From Schistocerca nitens (taxonomy: Eukaryota > Arthropoda > Insecta > Orthoptera > Acrididae): a stretch of 64,000 nucleotides of DNA. The stretch lies in the NCBI RefSeq assembly GCF_023898315.1, contig NC_064621.1, positions 13,018,501 to 13,082,500 on the forward strand. The letters are read 5' to 3'. Position numbers and translations under genes: made by a program. This document shows positions 34,713 to 48,379 of the stretch, piece after piece (position 1 is the first letter of the stretch; each line of letters starts with the position of its first letter). The notes beneath the pieces were generated by a model that searched no databases, was not told the origin of the DNA, and saw only the letters and a program-made list of their open reading frames with translations.

Positions 34713-36637
34713 TTGGAATGTAAAACTGGTGACACAGAAAACACTCAAAACATAGACAGAAAGAAGACTCTGTCTTCTTGTACTTAAGTCGGCATTGTGT
34801 CTCTTATATTTAATTCCGATGCAATTTCTGTGTTTCATCGTCAATCTGAAGGTCCAAGGGATACAGTAAACCTGCAGAGGTGCATCGGAATGTAAAACTG
34901 GCGACAGAGGAAACGCTCGAAACATAGACAGTAAGAAGACTCAGCCCTCTTGTACTTACGTCGGCATTGTGTCTCTTATATTTAATTCCGATGCAATTTC
35001 TGTGTTTCATCGTCAATGTGAAGGTCCAAGGTATACAGTAAACCAGCAGAGGTGCATCGGAATGTAAAACTGGAGACAGAGGAAACGCTCAAAACATAGA
35101 CAGTAAGAAGACTCAGCCTTCTTGTACTTAAGTCGGCACTGTATCTCTTATATTTAATTCCGATGCAATTTCTGTGTTTCATCGTCAATGTGAAGGTCCA
35201 AGGGATACAGTAAAGCTGCAGAGGTGCATCGGAATGTAAAAATGGTGACACAGGAAACGCTCTAAACATAGACAGTAAGAACACTCAGTCTTCTCGTACT
35301 TAAGTCGGCATTGTGTCTCTTATATTTAATTCCGATGCAATTTCTGTGTTTCGTCGTGAATGTGAAGGTCCAAGGGATACAGTGAACCTGCAGAGGTGCA
35401 TCTAATGTAAAACTGGTGACACAGGAAACGCTCAAAACATAGACAGTAAGAAGACTCAGTCTTCTTGTACTTAAGTCGGCATTGTGTCAATTATATTTAA
35501 TTACGATGCAATTTCTGGGTTTCATCGTCAATGTGAAGGTCCAAGGGATAAAGTAAAGCTGCAAAGGTGCATCAGAATATAAAACTGGTGACAGACGAAA
35601 CGCTCAAAACATAGACAGTAAGAAGACTCTGCCTTCTTCTACTTAAGTCGGCATTGTGTCTGTAATATTTACTTCCGATGCAATGTCTGTCATTAATAAC
35701 AATGTGGAGGTCCAAGGGATACAGTAAACCCGAGGAGGTGCATCGGAATGTAAAACTGGTGACACAGGAAACGCTGAAAATATAGACAGTAAGAAGACTC
35801 ATTCTTCTTGTACTTAAATAGCCATTGTGCCTCTTATATTATTTCGGCTGCAAATTCCGTGTTTCATCGTCAATGTGAAGGTCCAAGGGATACAGTAAAC
35901 CGGCAGAGGTGCATCGGAATGTCAAATTGGTGACACACGAAACGCTCAAATCATATGCAGTATGAAGACTCAGTCTTTTTGTACTTAAATCGTTATTGTG
36001 TCTTTTATATTTAATTCCGATCCAATTTCTGTGTTTCATCGTGAATGTGAAGGTGCAAGGGAATCAGTAAACCTGCTGAGGTGCATCGGAATGTAAAACT
36101 GGTGACACAGGAAACGCTCAAAACATAGACAGTAAGAAGACTCAGGCTTCTTGTACTTACGTCGGCAATGTGTCTGTTATATTTACTTCCGAGGCAATTT
36201 CTGTGTTTCATAACAATTTTAAGGTCCAAGGGATACAGTAAACCAGCAGAGGTGCATCGGAATGTAAAAGTGGTGACACAGGAATCGCTAAAAACATAGA
36301 CAGTAAGAAGACTCAGTCTCGTTGTTCTTAAGTCGGCATTGTGTGTCTTATATTTAATTCCGATGCAATTTCTGTGTTTCATCGTCAATGTGAACGACCA
36401 AGGAATACAATAAACCTGCAGACGTGCATCGGAATGTAAAACTGGAGACAAAGGAAACGATCAAAACATAGACAGTAAGAAGACTCAGCCTTCTTGTACT
36501 TAAGTCGGCATTGTGTCTGTTATATTTACTTGCGATGCAATTTTTGTGTTTCATCGTCAATGTGAAGGTCTAAGGGATACAGTAATCCAGCAGAGGTGCA
36601 TCGGAATGTAAAAGTGGTGACACAGGAAACGCTCAAA
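34713..36637 (+). repeat. Segment C, copy 2
   Basis: It matches 29067-30970 and keeps the 20 bases lost there. Part of it is found again further right: 34810-35300 matches 42024-42520 at +7214 (42 monomers), inside repeat E. It contains one of the five divergent TAGCCATTGTGCC monomers (about 35819). Confidence 0.83.
35448..35466. repeat. 19-bp near-perfect palindrome (example copy)
   Basis: AAGAAGACT (35448-35456), a single central C, and AGTCTTCTT (35458-35466) form a dyad with 9-bp perfect arms. It lies at consensus positions 121-139, immediately before the TACTTAAGTCGG landmark. It recurs perfectly in many monomers. In others the right arm varies (CAGCCTTCTT, CAGGCTTCTT, CAGTCCTATT, CTGTCTTATT), or the left arm is replaced by an A-tract. 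A protein-binding or hairpin role is plausible but unproven. Confidence 0.92.
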
Positions 36638-39049
36638 CATGGACGGTAAGAAGACTCAGTCTTCTTGTACTTAAGTCGGCAGTGTGTCGCTTACATTTAA
36701 TTCCGATGCAATTTCTGTGTTTAATCGTGATGTGAAGGTCCAAGGGATACGGCAAACCTGCAGAGGTGCATCGGAATGTAAAATTAGCGACAGAGGAAAC
36801 GCTCAAAGCATAGACAGTTAGAAGACTCAGCCTTCTTGTACTAAACTCGGCATTGTGTCTCTTATATTTAATTCCAATGCAATTTCTGTGTTTCATCGTC
36901 AATGTGAAGGTCCAAGGGATACAGTAACCCTGCAGAGGTGCATCGGAATGTAAAACTGGCGACAGAGGAAACGCTCGAAACATAGACAGTAAGAAGACTC
37001 AGCCTTCTTGTACTTACGTCGGCATTGTGGCTCTTATATTTAATTCCGATGCAATTTCTGTGTTTCATCGTCAATGTGAAGGTCCAAGGTATACAGTAAA
37101 CCTGCAGAGGTGCATCGGAATGTAAAACTGGAGACAGAGGAAACGCTCAAAACATAGACAGTAAGAAGACTCAGCCTTCTTGTACTTAAGTCGGTATTAT
37201 GTCTGTTATATTTTCTTGCGATGCAATTTCTGTGTTTCATCGTCAATGTGAAGGTCCAAGGGATACAGTAAACCAGCAGAGGTGCATCGGAATGTAAAAG
37301 TGGTGACACAGGAAACGCTCAAACATGGACGCTAAGAAGACTCAGTCTTCTTGTACTTAAGTCGGTAGTGTGTCGCTTACATTTAATTCCGATGCAATTT
37401 CTGTGTTTCATCGTGAATGTGAAGGTCCAAGGGATACGGCTAACCTGCAGAGGTGCATCGGAATGTAAAACTGGCGACAGAGGAAACGCTCAAAGCATAG
37501 ACAGTTAGAAGACTCAGCCTTCTTGTACAAAAGTCGGCATTGTGTCTCTGATATTTAATTCCAATGCAATTTCTGTGTTTCATCGTCCATGTGAAGGTCC
37601 AAGGGATACAGTAAACCTGCCGAGGTGCATCGGAATGTAAAAATGGTGACACAGGAAACGCTCAAAACATACACAGTAAGGACACTCAGTCTTCTGGTAC
37701 TTAAGTCGGCATTGTGTCCCTTATATTTAATTCCGATGCAATTTCTGTGTTTCATCGTCAATTGGAAGGTCCAAGGGTTACAGTAAACCTGCAGAGGTGC
37801 ATTAGAATGTAAAACTGGCGAAAGAGGAGAGGCTCAAAGCATAGACAGTTAGAAGACTCAGCCTTCTTGTACTAAAGTCGGCATTGTGTCTCTGATATTT
37901 AATTCCAATGCAATTTCTGTGTTTCATCGTCCATGTGAAGGTCCAAGGGATACAGTAAACCTGCTGAGGTGCATCGGAATGTAAACCTGGTGACACAGGA
38001 AACGCTAGAAAACATAGACAGTAAAAAACCTCAGTCTTCTAGTACTTAAGCCGGCATTGTATCTCTTATATTTAATTCCGATGCAATTTCTGTGTTTCAT
38101 CATCAATGTGAAGGTCCAAGGGATACAGTAAACCTGCAGAGGTGCATCGGAATGTAAAACTGGTGACACAGGAGACGCTCAAAACATAGACAGTAAGAAG
38201 ACTCAGGCTTCTTGCACTTAAGTCGGCAATGTGTCTGTTATATTTACTTCCGAGGCAATTTCTGTGTTTCATAACAATTTGAAGGTCCAAGGGATACAGT
38301 AAACCAGCAGAGGTGCATCGGAATGTAAAAGTGGTGACACAGGAATCGCTAAAAACATAGACAGTAAGAAGACTCAGTCTTGTTGTTCTTAAGTCGGCAG
38401 TGTGTCTTATATTTAATTCCGATGCAATTTCTGTGTTTCATCGTCAATGTGAAGGGCCAAGGAATACAATAAACCTGCAGACGTGCATCGGAATGTAAAA
38501 CTGGAGACAACGGAAACGATCAAAACATAGACAGTAAGAGGACTCAGTCTTCTTGTACTTAAGTCGGCATTATGTCTGTTATATTTTCTTGCGATGCAAT
38601 TTCTGTGTTTCATCGTCAATGTGAAGGTCCAAGGGATACAGTAAACCTGCAGTGGTGCATCGAATGTAAAACTGGTGACACAGGAAATGATAAAAACATA
38701 GACAGTAAGAGGACTCAGTCTTCTTTTACTTAAGTCGGCAGTCTGTCTCTTATATTAATTCCGATGCAATTTCTGTGTTTCATCGTCTATGTGAAGGTCC
38801 AAGGGATACAGTAAACCTGTAGAGGTGCATCGGAATGTAAACCTGGTGACACAGGAAACGCTAGAAAACATAGACAGTAAAAAAAAAACTCAGTCTTCTT
38901 GTACTTAAGCCGGCATTGTATCTCTTATATTTAATTCCGATGCAATTTCTGTGTTTCATCGTCAATGTGAAGGTCCAAGGGATACAGTAAACCTGCAGAG
39001 GTGCATCGGAATGTAAAAATGGTGACACAGGAAACGCTCAAAACATAGA
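36638..39049 (+). repeat. Duplicate of 32.0-34.0 kb plus junction monomers
   Basis: 36620-38638 follows 31985-34005 at +4635, and also at +11,168 to about 47.8-48.5 kb. After 38640 come monomers with CTGCAGTGGTGCATCG (a one-base-shorter second arm) and a unit whose palindrome left arm is replaced by a run of ten A (38879-38888). The latter leads into repeat E. Confidence 0.78.
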
Positions 39050-42000
39050 CAGTAAGAAGACTCAGCCTTCTTGTACTTAAGTCGGCATTGTGTCTCTTAT
39101 ATTTAATTCCGATGCAATTTCTGTGTTTCATCGTCAATGTGAAGGTCCAAGGGATACAGTAACCCTCCAGAGGTGCATCGGAATGTAAAAATGGTGACAC
39201 AGGAAACGCTCAAAGCATAGACAGTTAGAAGACTCAGGCTTCTTGTACGTAAGTCGGCATTGTGTCCCTTATATTTAATTCCAATGCAATTTCTGTGTTT
39301 CATCGGCAATGTGAAGGTCCAAGGGATACAGTAAACCTTCAGAGGTGCATCGGAATGTAAAAATGGTGACACAGGAAACGCTCAAAACATAGACATTAAG
39401 AAGACTCAGCCTTCTTGTACTTAAGTCGGCATTGTGTCTCTTATATTTAATTCCGATGCAATTTCTGTGTTTCATCGTCAATGTGAAGGTCCAAGGTATA
39501 CAGTAAACCTGCAGAGGTGCATCGGAATGTAAAACTGGAGACAGAGGAAACGCTCAAAACATAGACAGTAAGAAGACTCAGCCTTCTTGAACTTAAGTCG
39601 GCATTGTGTCTGGTATATTTACTTGCGATGCAATTGCTGTGTTTCATCGGCAATGTGAAGGTCCAAGGGATACAGTAAACCTGCAGAGGTGCATCGGAAT
39701 GTAAAAATGGTGACACAGGAAACGCTCAAAACATAGACAGTAAGAAGACTCAGCCTTCTTGTACTTAAGTCGGCATTGTGTCTCTTATATTTAATTCCAA
39801 TGCAATTTCTGTGTTTCATCGTCAATGTTAAGGTCCAAGGGATACAGTAACCCTGCAGAGGTGCATCGGAATGTAAAAATGGTGACACAGGAAACGCTAA
39901 AATCATAGACAGTAAGAACACTAAGTCTTCTGGTACTTAAGTCGGCATTGTGTCTCTCATATTTAATTCCGATGCAATTTCTGTGTTTCATCGTCAATGT
40001 GAAGTTGCAAGGGATACAGTAAACCGGAAGAGGTGCATCGGAATGTATAACTGGTGACACAGGAAACGCTCAAAACATAGACAGCAAGAAGACCCAGTCT
40101 TCTTGTACTTAAGTCGGCAGTGTGTCTGTTATATTTACTTCCGATGCAATTTCTGTGTTTCATAACAATTTGAAGGTCCAAGGGATACAGTAAACCTGCA
40201 GAGGTGCATCGGAATGTAAAAGTGGTGACACAGGTATCGCTAAAAACATAGACAGTAAGAAGACTCAGTCTTGTTGTCCTTAAGTCGGCATTGTGTCTCT
40301 TATATTTAATTCCGATGCAATTTCTGTGTTTCATCGTCAATGTGAAGGTCCAAGGATTACAGTAAACCTGCAGACGTGCATCGGAATGTAAAACTGGAGA
40401 CAGTGGAAACGATCAAAACATTGACAGTAAGAAGACTCAGCCTTCTTGTACTTAAGTCGGCATTGTGACTGTTATATTTACTTGCGATGCAATTTCTTTG
40501 TTTCATCGTCAATGTGAAGGTCCAAGGGACACAGTAAACCAGCAGAGGTGCATCGGAATGTAAAACTGGTGACACAGGAAACGCTCAAAGCATAGACAGC
40601 AAGAAGACCCAGTCTTCTTGTACTTAAGTCGGCAGTGTGTCTCTTAAATTTAATTCCGATGCAATTTCCGTGTTTCAACGTCAATGTGAAGTTCCAAGGG
40701 ATACAGTAAACCTGCAGATGTGCATCGCAATGTAAAACTGGTGACACAGAAAACGCTCAAAACATAGACAAAAAGAAGACTCTGTCTTATTGTACTTATG
40801 TCGGCATTGTGTCACATATATTTAATTCCGATGCAATTTCTGTGTGTCATCGTCAATGTGAAGGTCCAAGGGATACAGTAAACCTGCAGAGGTACGTCGG
40901 GATGTAAAACTGGCGACAGAGGAAACGCTCAAAACATAGACAGTTAGAAGACTCAGCCTTCTTGTACATAAGTCGGCATTGTGTCTCTTATATTTAATTC
41001 CGATGCAATTTCTGTGTTTAATCGTCAATGTGAAGGTCCAAGGTATTCAGTAAACCTGCAGAGGTGCATCGGAATGTAAAAATGGTGACACAGGAAACGC
41101 TCTAAACATAGACAGTAAGAAGACTCAGTATTCTTGTACTTAAGTCGGCATTGTGTCTCTTATATTTAATTCCGATGCAATTTCTGTGTTTCATCGTCAA
41201 TGTGACGGTCCAAGGTATACAGTAAACCTGCAGAGGAGCATCGGAATGTAAAACTGGAGACAGAGGAAACGCTCAAAACATAGACAGTAAGAAGACTCAG
41301 CCTTCTTGAACTTAAGTCGGCATTGTGTCTGTTATATTTACTTGCGATACAATTTCTGTGTTTCATCGTCAATGGGAAGGTCCAAGGGATACAGTAAACC
41401 AGCAGAGGTGCATCGGAATGTAAAATTGGTGACACAGGAAACGCTCAAACATGGACGGTACGAAGACTCAGTCTTCTTGTACTTAAGTCGGCAGTGTGTC
41501 GCTTACATTTAATTCTGATGCAATTTCTGTGTTTCATCGTGAATGTGAAGCTGCAAGGGATACGGCAAACCTGCAGAGGTGCATTGGAATGTAAAACTGG
41601 CGACAGAGGAAACGCTCAAAGCATAGACAGTTAGAAGACTCAGCCTTCTTGTACTAAACTCGGCATTGTGTCTCTTATATTTAATTCCAATGCAATTTCT
41701 GTGTTTCATCGTCAATGTGAAGGTCCAAGGGATACAGTAACCCTGCAGAGGTGCATCGGAATGTAAAAATGGTGACACAGGAAACGCTCAAAACATAGAC
41801 AAAAGAACACTCAGTCTTCTGGTACTTAAGTCGGCATTGTGTCTCTTAAATTTAATTCCGATGCAATATCCGTGTTTCAACGTCAATGTGAAGTTACAAG
41901 GGATACAGTAAACCTGCAGATGTGCATCGGAATGTAAAACTGGTGACACAGAAAACACTCAAAACATAGACAGAAAGAAGACTCTGTCTTCTTGTACTTA

Positions 42001-43344
42001 AGTCGGCATTGTGTCTCTTATATTTAATTCCGATGCAATTTCTGTGTTTCATCGTCAATGTGAAGGTCCAAGGGATACAGTAAACCTGCAGAGGTGCATC
42101 GGAATGTAAAACTGGCGTCAGAGGAAACGCTCGAAACATAGACAGTATGAAGACTCAGCCCTCTTGTACTTACGTCGGCATTGTGTCTCTTATATTTAAT
42201 TCCGATGCAATTTCTGTGTTTCATCGTCAATGTGAAGGTCCAAGGTATACAGTAAACCAGCAGAGGTGCATCGGAATGTAAAACTGGAGACAGAGGAAAC
42301 GCTCAAAACATAGACAGTAAGAAGACTCAGCCTTCTTGTACTTAAGTCGGCACTGTATCTCTTATATTTAATTCCGATGCAATTTCTGTGTTTCATCGTC
42401 AATGTGAAGGTCCAAGGGATACAGTAAAGCTGCAGAGGTGCATCGGAATGTAAAAATGGTGACACAGGAAACGCTCTAAACATAGACAGTAAGAACACTC
42501 AGTCTTCTCGTACTTAAGTCGGCATTGTGTCTCTTATATTTAATTCCGATGCAATTTCTGTGTTTCGTCGTGAATGTGAAGGTCCAAGGGATACAGTCAA
42601 CCTGCAGAGGTGCATCTAATGTAAAACTGGTGACACAGGAAACGCTCAAAACATAGACAGTAAGAAGACTCAGTCTTCTTGTACTTAAGTCGGCATTGTG
42701 TCAATTATATTTAATTACGATGCAATTTCTGTGTTTCATCGTCAATGTGAAGGTCCAAGGGATAAAGTGAAGCTGCAAAGGTGCATCAGAATATAAAACT
42801 GGTGGGCAGTCGAAAAGCTCAAAACATAGACAGTAAGAAGACTCTGCCTTCTTATACTTAAGTCGGCATTGTGTCTGTTATATTTACTTCCGATGCAATG
42901 TCTGTCATTCATAACAATGTGGAGGTCCAAGGGATACAGTAAACCCGAGGAGGTGCATCGGAATGTAAAACTGGTGACACAGGAAACGCTGAATATAAAG
43001 ACAGTAAGAAGACTCATTCTTCTTGTACTTAAATAGCCATTGTGCATCTTATATTATTTCGGTTGCAAATTCCGTGTTTCATCGTCAATGTGAAGGTCCA
43101 AGGGATACAGTAAACCGGCAGAGGTGCATCGGAATGTCAAATTGGTGACACACGAAACGCTCAAATCATATGCAGTATGAAGACTCAGTCTTGTTGTTCT
43201 TAAGTCGGCATTGTGTCTCTTATATTTAATTCCGATGCAATTTCTGTGTTTCATCGTCAATGTGAAGGACCAAGGAATACAATAAACCTGCAGACGTGCA
43301 TCGGAATGTAAAACTGGAGACAAAGGAAACGATCAAAACATAGA
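39050..43344 (+). repeat. HOR E copy 1 (25 monomers, 4295 bp)
   Basis: It is followed directly by a copy at a constant +4295 offset. Markers are TCATCGGCAATGTG with GCAATTGCTGTG (about 39632-39655), ACAGTAAACCGGAAGAGG (about 40015), GCATCGCAATG (about 40723) and the divergent TAGCCATTGTGC unit (about 43034). Observed differences are few, for example TGTGTGTCATCG at 40843 against TGTGTTTCATCG at 45138. The junctions lie in the shared CATAGACAGTAAGAAGACTC stretch. Confidence 0.92.
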
Positions 43345-46300
43345 CAGTAAGAAGACTCAGCCTTCTTGTACTTAAGTCGGCATTGTGTCTCTTATATTTA
43401 ATTCCGATGCAATTTCTGTGTTTCATCGTCAATGTGAAGGTCCAAGGGATACAGTAACCCTCCAGAGGTGCATCGGAATGTAAAAATGGTGACACAGGAA
43501 ACGCTCAAAGCATAGACAGTTAGAAGACTCAGGCTTCTTGTACGTAAGTCGGCATTGTGTCCCTTATATTTAATTCCAATGCAATTTCTGTGTTTCATCG
43601 GCAATGTGAAGGTCCAAGGGATACAGTAAACCTTCAGAGGTGCATCGGAATGTAAAAATGGTGACACAGGAAACGCTCAAAACATAGACATTAAGAAGAC
43701 TCAGCCTTCTTGTACTTAAGTCGGCATTGTGTCTCTTATATTTAATTCCGATGCAATTTCTGTGTTTCATCGTCAATGTGAAGGTCCAAGGTATACAGTA
43801 AACCTGCAGAGGTGCATCGGAATGTAAAACTGGAGACAGAGGAAACGCTCAAAACATAGACAGTAAGAAGACTCAGCCTTCTTGAACTTAAGTCGGCATT
43901 GTGTCTGGTATATTTACTTGCGATGCAATTGCTGTGTTTCATCGGCAATGTGAAGGTCCAAGGGATACAGTAAACCTGCAGAGGTGCATCGGAATGTAAA
44001 AATGGTGACACAGGAAACGCTCAAAACATAGACAGTAAGAAGACTCAGCCTTCTTGTACTTAAGTCGGCATTGTGTCTCTTATATTTAATTCCAATGCAA
44101 TTTCTGTGTTTCATCGTCAATGTTAAGGTCCAAGGGATACAGTAACCCTGCAGAGGTGCATCGGAATGTAAAAATGGTGACACAGGAAACGCTAAAATCA
44201 TAGACAGTAAGAACACTAAGTCTTCTGGTACTTAAGTCGGCATTGTGTCTCTCATATTTAATTCCGATGCAATTTCTGTGTTTCATCGTCAATGTGAAGT
44301 TGCAAGGGATACAGTAAACCGGAAGAGGTGCATCGGAATGTATAACTGGTGACACAGGAAACGCTCAAAACATAGACAGCAAGAAGACCCAGTCTTCTTG
44401 TACTTAAGTCGGCAGTGTGTCTGTTATATTTACTTCCGATGCAATTTCTGTGTTTCATAACAATTTGAAGGTCCAAGGGATACAGTAAACCTGCAGAGGT
44501 GCATCGGAATGTAAAAGTGGTGACACAGGTATCGCTAAAAACATAGACAGTAAGAAGACTCAGTCTTGTTGTCCTTAAGTCGGCATTGTGTCTCTTATAT
44601 TTAATTCCGATGCAATTTCTGTGTTTCATCGTCAATGTGAAGGTCCAAGGATTACAGTAAACCTGCAGACGTGCATCGGAATGTAAAACTGGAGACAGTG
44701 GAAACGATCAAAACATTGACAGTAAGAAGACTCAGCCTTCTTGTACTTAAGTCGGCATTGTGACTGTTATATTTACTTGCGATGCAATTTCTTTGTTTCA
44801 TCGTCAATGGGAAGGTCCAAGGGACACAGTAAACCAGCAGAGGTGCATCGGAATGTAAAACTGGTGACACAGGAAACGCTCAAAGCATAGACAGCAAGAA
44901 GACCCAGTCTTCTTGTACTTAAGTCGGCAGTGTGTCTCTTAAATTTAATTCCGATGCAATTTCCGTGTTTCAACGTCAATGTGAAGTTCCAAGGGATACA
45001 GTAAACCTGCAGATGTGCATCGCAATGTAAAACTGGTGACACAGAAAACGCTCAAAACATAGACAAAAAGAAGACTCTGTCTTATTGTACTTATGTCGGC
45101 ATTGTGTCACATATATTTAATTCCGATGCAATTTCTGTGTTTCATCGTCAATGTGAAGGTCCAAGGGATACAGTAAACCTGCAGAGGTACGTCGGGATGT
45201 AAAACTGGCGACAGAGGAAACGCTCAAAACATAGACAGTTAGAAGACTCAGCCTTCTTGTACATAAGTCGGCATTGTGTCTCTTATATTTAATTCCGATG
45301 CAATTTCTGTGTTTAATCGTCAATGTGAAGGTCCAAGGTATACAGTAAACCTGCAGAGGTGCATCGGAATGTAAAAATGGTGACACAGGAAACGCTCTAA
45401 ACATAGACAGTAAGAAGACTCAGTATTCTTGTACTTAAGTCGGCATTGTGTCTCTTATATTTAATTCCGATGCAATTTCTGTGTTTCATCGTCAATGTGA
45501 CGGTCCAAGGTATACAGTAAACCTGCAGAGGAGCATCGGAATGTAAAACTGGAGACAGAGGAAACGTTCAAAACATAGACAGTAAGAAGACTCAGCCTTC
45601 TTGAACTTAAGTCGGCATTGTGTCTGTTATATTTACTTGCGATACAATTTCTGTGTTTCATCGTCAATGGGAAGGTCCAAGGGATACAGTAAACCAGCAG
45701 AGGTGCATCGGAATGTAAAATTGGTGACACAGGAAACGCTGAAACATGGACGGTACGAAGACTCAGTCTTCTTGTACTTAAGTCGGCAGTGTGTCGCTTA
45801 CATTTAATTCTGATGCAATTTCTGTGTTTCATCGTGAATGTGAAGCTGCAAGGGATACGGCAAACCTGCAGAGGTGCATTGGAATGTAAAACTGGCGACA
45901 GAGGAAACGCTCAAAGCATAGACAGTTAGAAGACTCAGCCTTCTTGTACTAAACTCGGCATTGTGTCTCTTATATTTAATTCCAATGCAATTTCTGTGTT
46001 TCATCGTCAATGTGAAGGTCCAAGGGATACAGTAACCCTGCAGAGGTGCATCGGAATGTAAAAATGGTGACACAGGAAACGCTCAAAACATAGACAAAAG
46101 AACACTCAGTCTTCTGGTACTTAAGTCGGCATTGTGTCTCTTAAATTTAATTCCGATGCAATATCCGTGTTTCAACGTCAATGTGAAGTTACAAGGGATA
46201 CAGTAAACCTGCAGATGTGCATCGGAATGTAAAACTGGTGACACAGAAAACACTCAAAACATAGACAGAAAGAAGACTCTGTCTTCTTGTACTTAAGTCG

Positions 46301-47639
46301 GCATTGTGTCTCTTATATTTAATTCCGATGCAATTTCTGTGTTTCATCGTCAATGTGAAGGTCCAAGGGATACAGTAAACCTGCAGAGGTGCATCGGAAT
46401 GTAAAACTGGCGTCAGAGGAAACGCTCGAAACATAGACAGTATGAAGACTCAGCCCTCTTGTACTTACGTCGGCATTGTGTCTCTTATATTTAATTCCGA
46501 TGCAATTTCTGTGTTTCATCGTCAATGTGAAGGTCCAAGGTATACAGTAAACCAGCAGAGGTGCATCGGAATGTAAAACTGGAGACAGAGGAAACGCTCA
46601 AAACATAGACAGTAAGAAGACTCAGCCTTCTTGTACTTAAGTCGGCACTGTATCTCTTATATTTAATTCCGATGCAATTTCTGTGTTTCATCGTCAATGT
46701 GAAGGTCCAAGGGATACAGTAAAGCTGCAGAGGTGCATCGGAATGTAAAAATGGTGACACAGGAAACGCTCTAAACATAGACAGTAAGAACACTCAGTCT
46801 TCTCGTACTTAAGTCGGCATTGTGTCTCTTATATTTAATTCCGATGCAATTTCTGTGTTTCGTCGTGAATGTGAAGGTCCAAGGGATACAGTCAACCTGC
46901 AGAGGTGCATCTAATGTAAAACTGGTGACACAGGAAACGCTCAAAACATAGACAGTAAGAAGACTCAGTCTTCTTGTACTTAAGTCGGCATTGTGTCAAT
47001 TATATTTAATTACGATGCAATTTCTGTGTTTCATCGTCAATGTGAAGGTCCAAGGGATAAAGTGAAGCTGCAAAGGTGCATCAGAATATAAAACAGGTGG
47101 GCAGTCGAAAAGCTCAAAACATAGACAGTAAGAAGACTCTGCCTTCTTATACTTAAGTCGGCATTGTGTCTGTTATATTTACTTCCGATGCAATGTCTGT
47201 CATTCATAACAATGTGGAGGTCCAAGGGATACAGTAAACCCGAGGAGGTGCATCGGAATGTAAAACTGGTGACACAGGAAACGCTGAATATAAAGACAGT
47301 AAGAAGACTCATTCTTCTTGTACTTAAATAGCCATTGTGCATTTTATATTATTTCGGTTGCAAATTCCGTGTTTCATCGTCAATGTGAAGGTCCAAGGGA
47401 TACAGTAAACCGGCAGAGGTGCATCGGAATGTCAAATTGGTGACACACGAAACGCTCAAATCATATGCAGTATGAAGACTCAGTCTTGTTGTTCTTAAGT
47501 CGGCATTGTGTCTCTTATATTTAATTCCGATGCAATTTCTGTGTTTCATCGTCAATGTGAAGGACCAAGGAATACAATAAACCTGCAGACGTGCATCGGA
47601 ATGTAAAACTGGAGACAAAGGAAACGATCAAAACATAGA
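43345..47639 (+). repeat. HOR E copy 2 (25 monomers, 4295 bp)
   Basis: It aligns to copy 1 without a length change over its full extent and breaks off at about 47640, where the sequence continues into TGTCTGTTATATTTACTTGCG. The constant offset across 25 monomers, with scattered single-base differences only, points to a recent tandem duplication. Confidence 0.92.
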
Positions 47640-48379
47640 CAGTAAGAAGACTCAGCCTTCCTGTACTTAAGTCGGCATTGTGTCTGTTATATTTACTTGC
47701 GATGCAATTTCTGTGTTTCATCGTCAATGTGAAGGTCTAAGGGATACAGTAATCCAGCAGAGGTGCATCGGAATGTAAAAGTGGTGACACAGGAAACGCT
47801 CAAACATGGACGGTAAGAAGACTCAGTCTTCTTGTACTTAAGTCGGCAGTGTGTCGCTTACATTTAATTCCGATGCAAATTCTGTGTTTAATCGTGAATG
47901 TGAAGGTCCAAGGGATACGGCAAACCTGCAGAGGTGCATCGGAATGTAAAACTGGCGACAGAGGAAACGCTCAAAGCATAGACAGTTAGAAGACTCAGCC
48001 TTCTTGTACTAAACTCGGCATTGTGTCTCTTATATTTAATTCCAATGCAATTTCTGTGTTTCATCGTCAATGTGAAGGTCCAAGGGATACAGTAACCCTG
48101 CAGAGGTGCATCGGACTGTAAAACTGGCGACAGAGGAAACGCTCGAAACATAGACAGTAAGAAGACTCAGCCTTCTTGTACTTACGTCGGCATTGTGGCT
48201 CTTATATTTAATTCCGATGCAATTTCTGTGTTTCATCGTCAATGTGAAGGTCCAAGGTATACAGTAAACCTGCAGAGGTGCATCGGAATGTAAAACTGGA
48301 GACAGAGGAAACGCTCAAAACATAGACAGTAAGAAGACTCAGCCTTCTTGTACTTAAGTCGGCATTATGTCTGTTATAC
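47640..48379 (+). repeat. Satellite segment matching ~36.47-37.2 kb
   Basis: It follows 36.47-37.21 kb at about +11,168 bp (65 monomers), including the GTGGCTCTTATATTT variant (37027 and 48195) and TAAACTCGGCATTG. The 36.7 kb copy has lost one base in TTTAATCGTGATGTG where this copy has TTTAATCGTGAATGTG. It contains no non-satellite sequence. Confidence 0.8.

Noticed and set aside
35448..35466. Intrinsic transcription terminator formed by the AAGAAGACT/AGTCTTCTT dyad
   Set aside because: The dyad has a one-base centre, low G+C arms and no T-tract after it. It recurs hundreds of times without genes, so a bacterial-type terminator makes no sense here.
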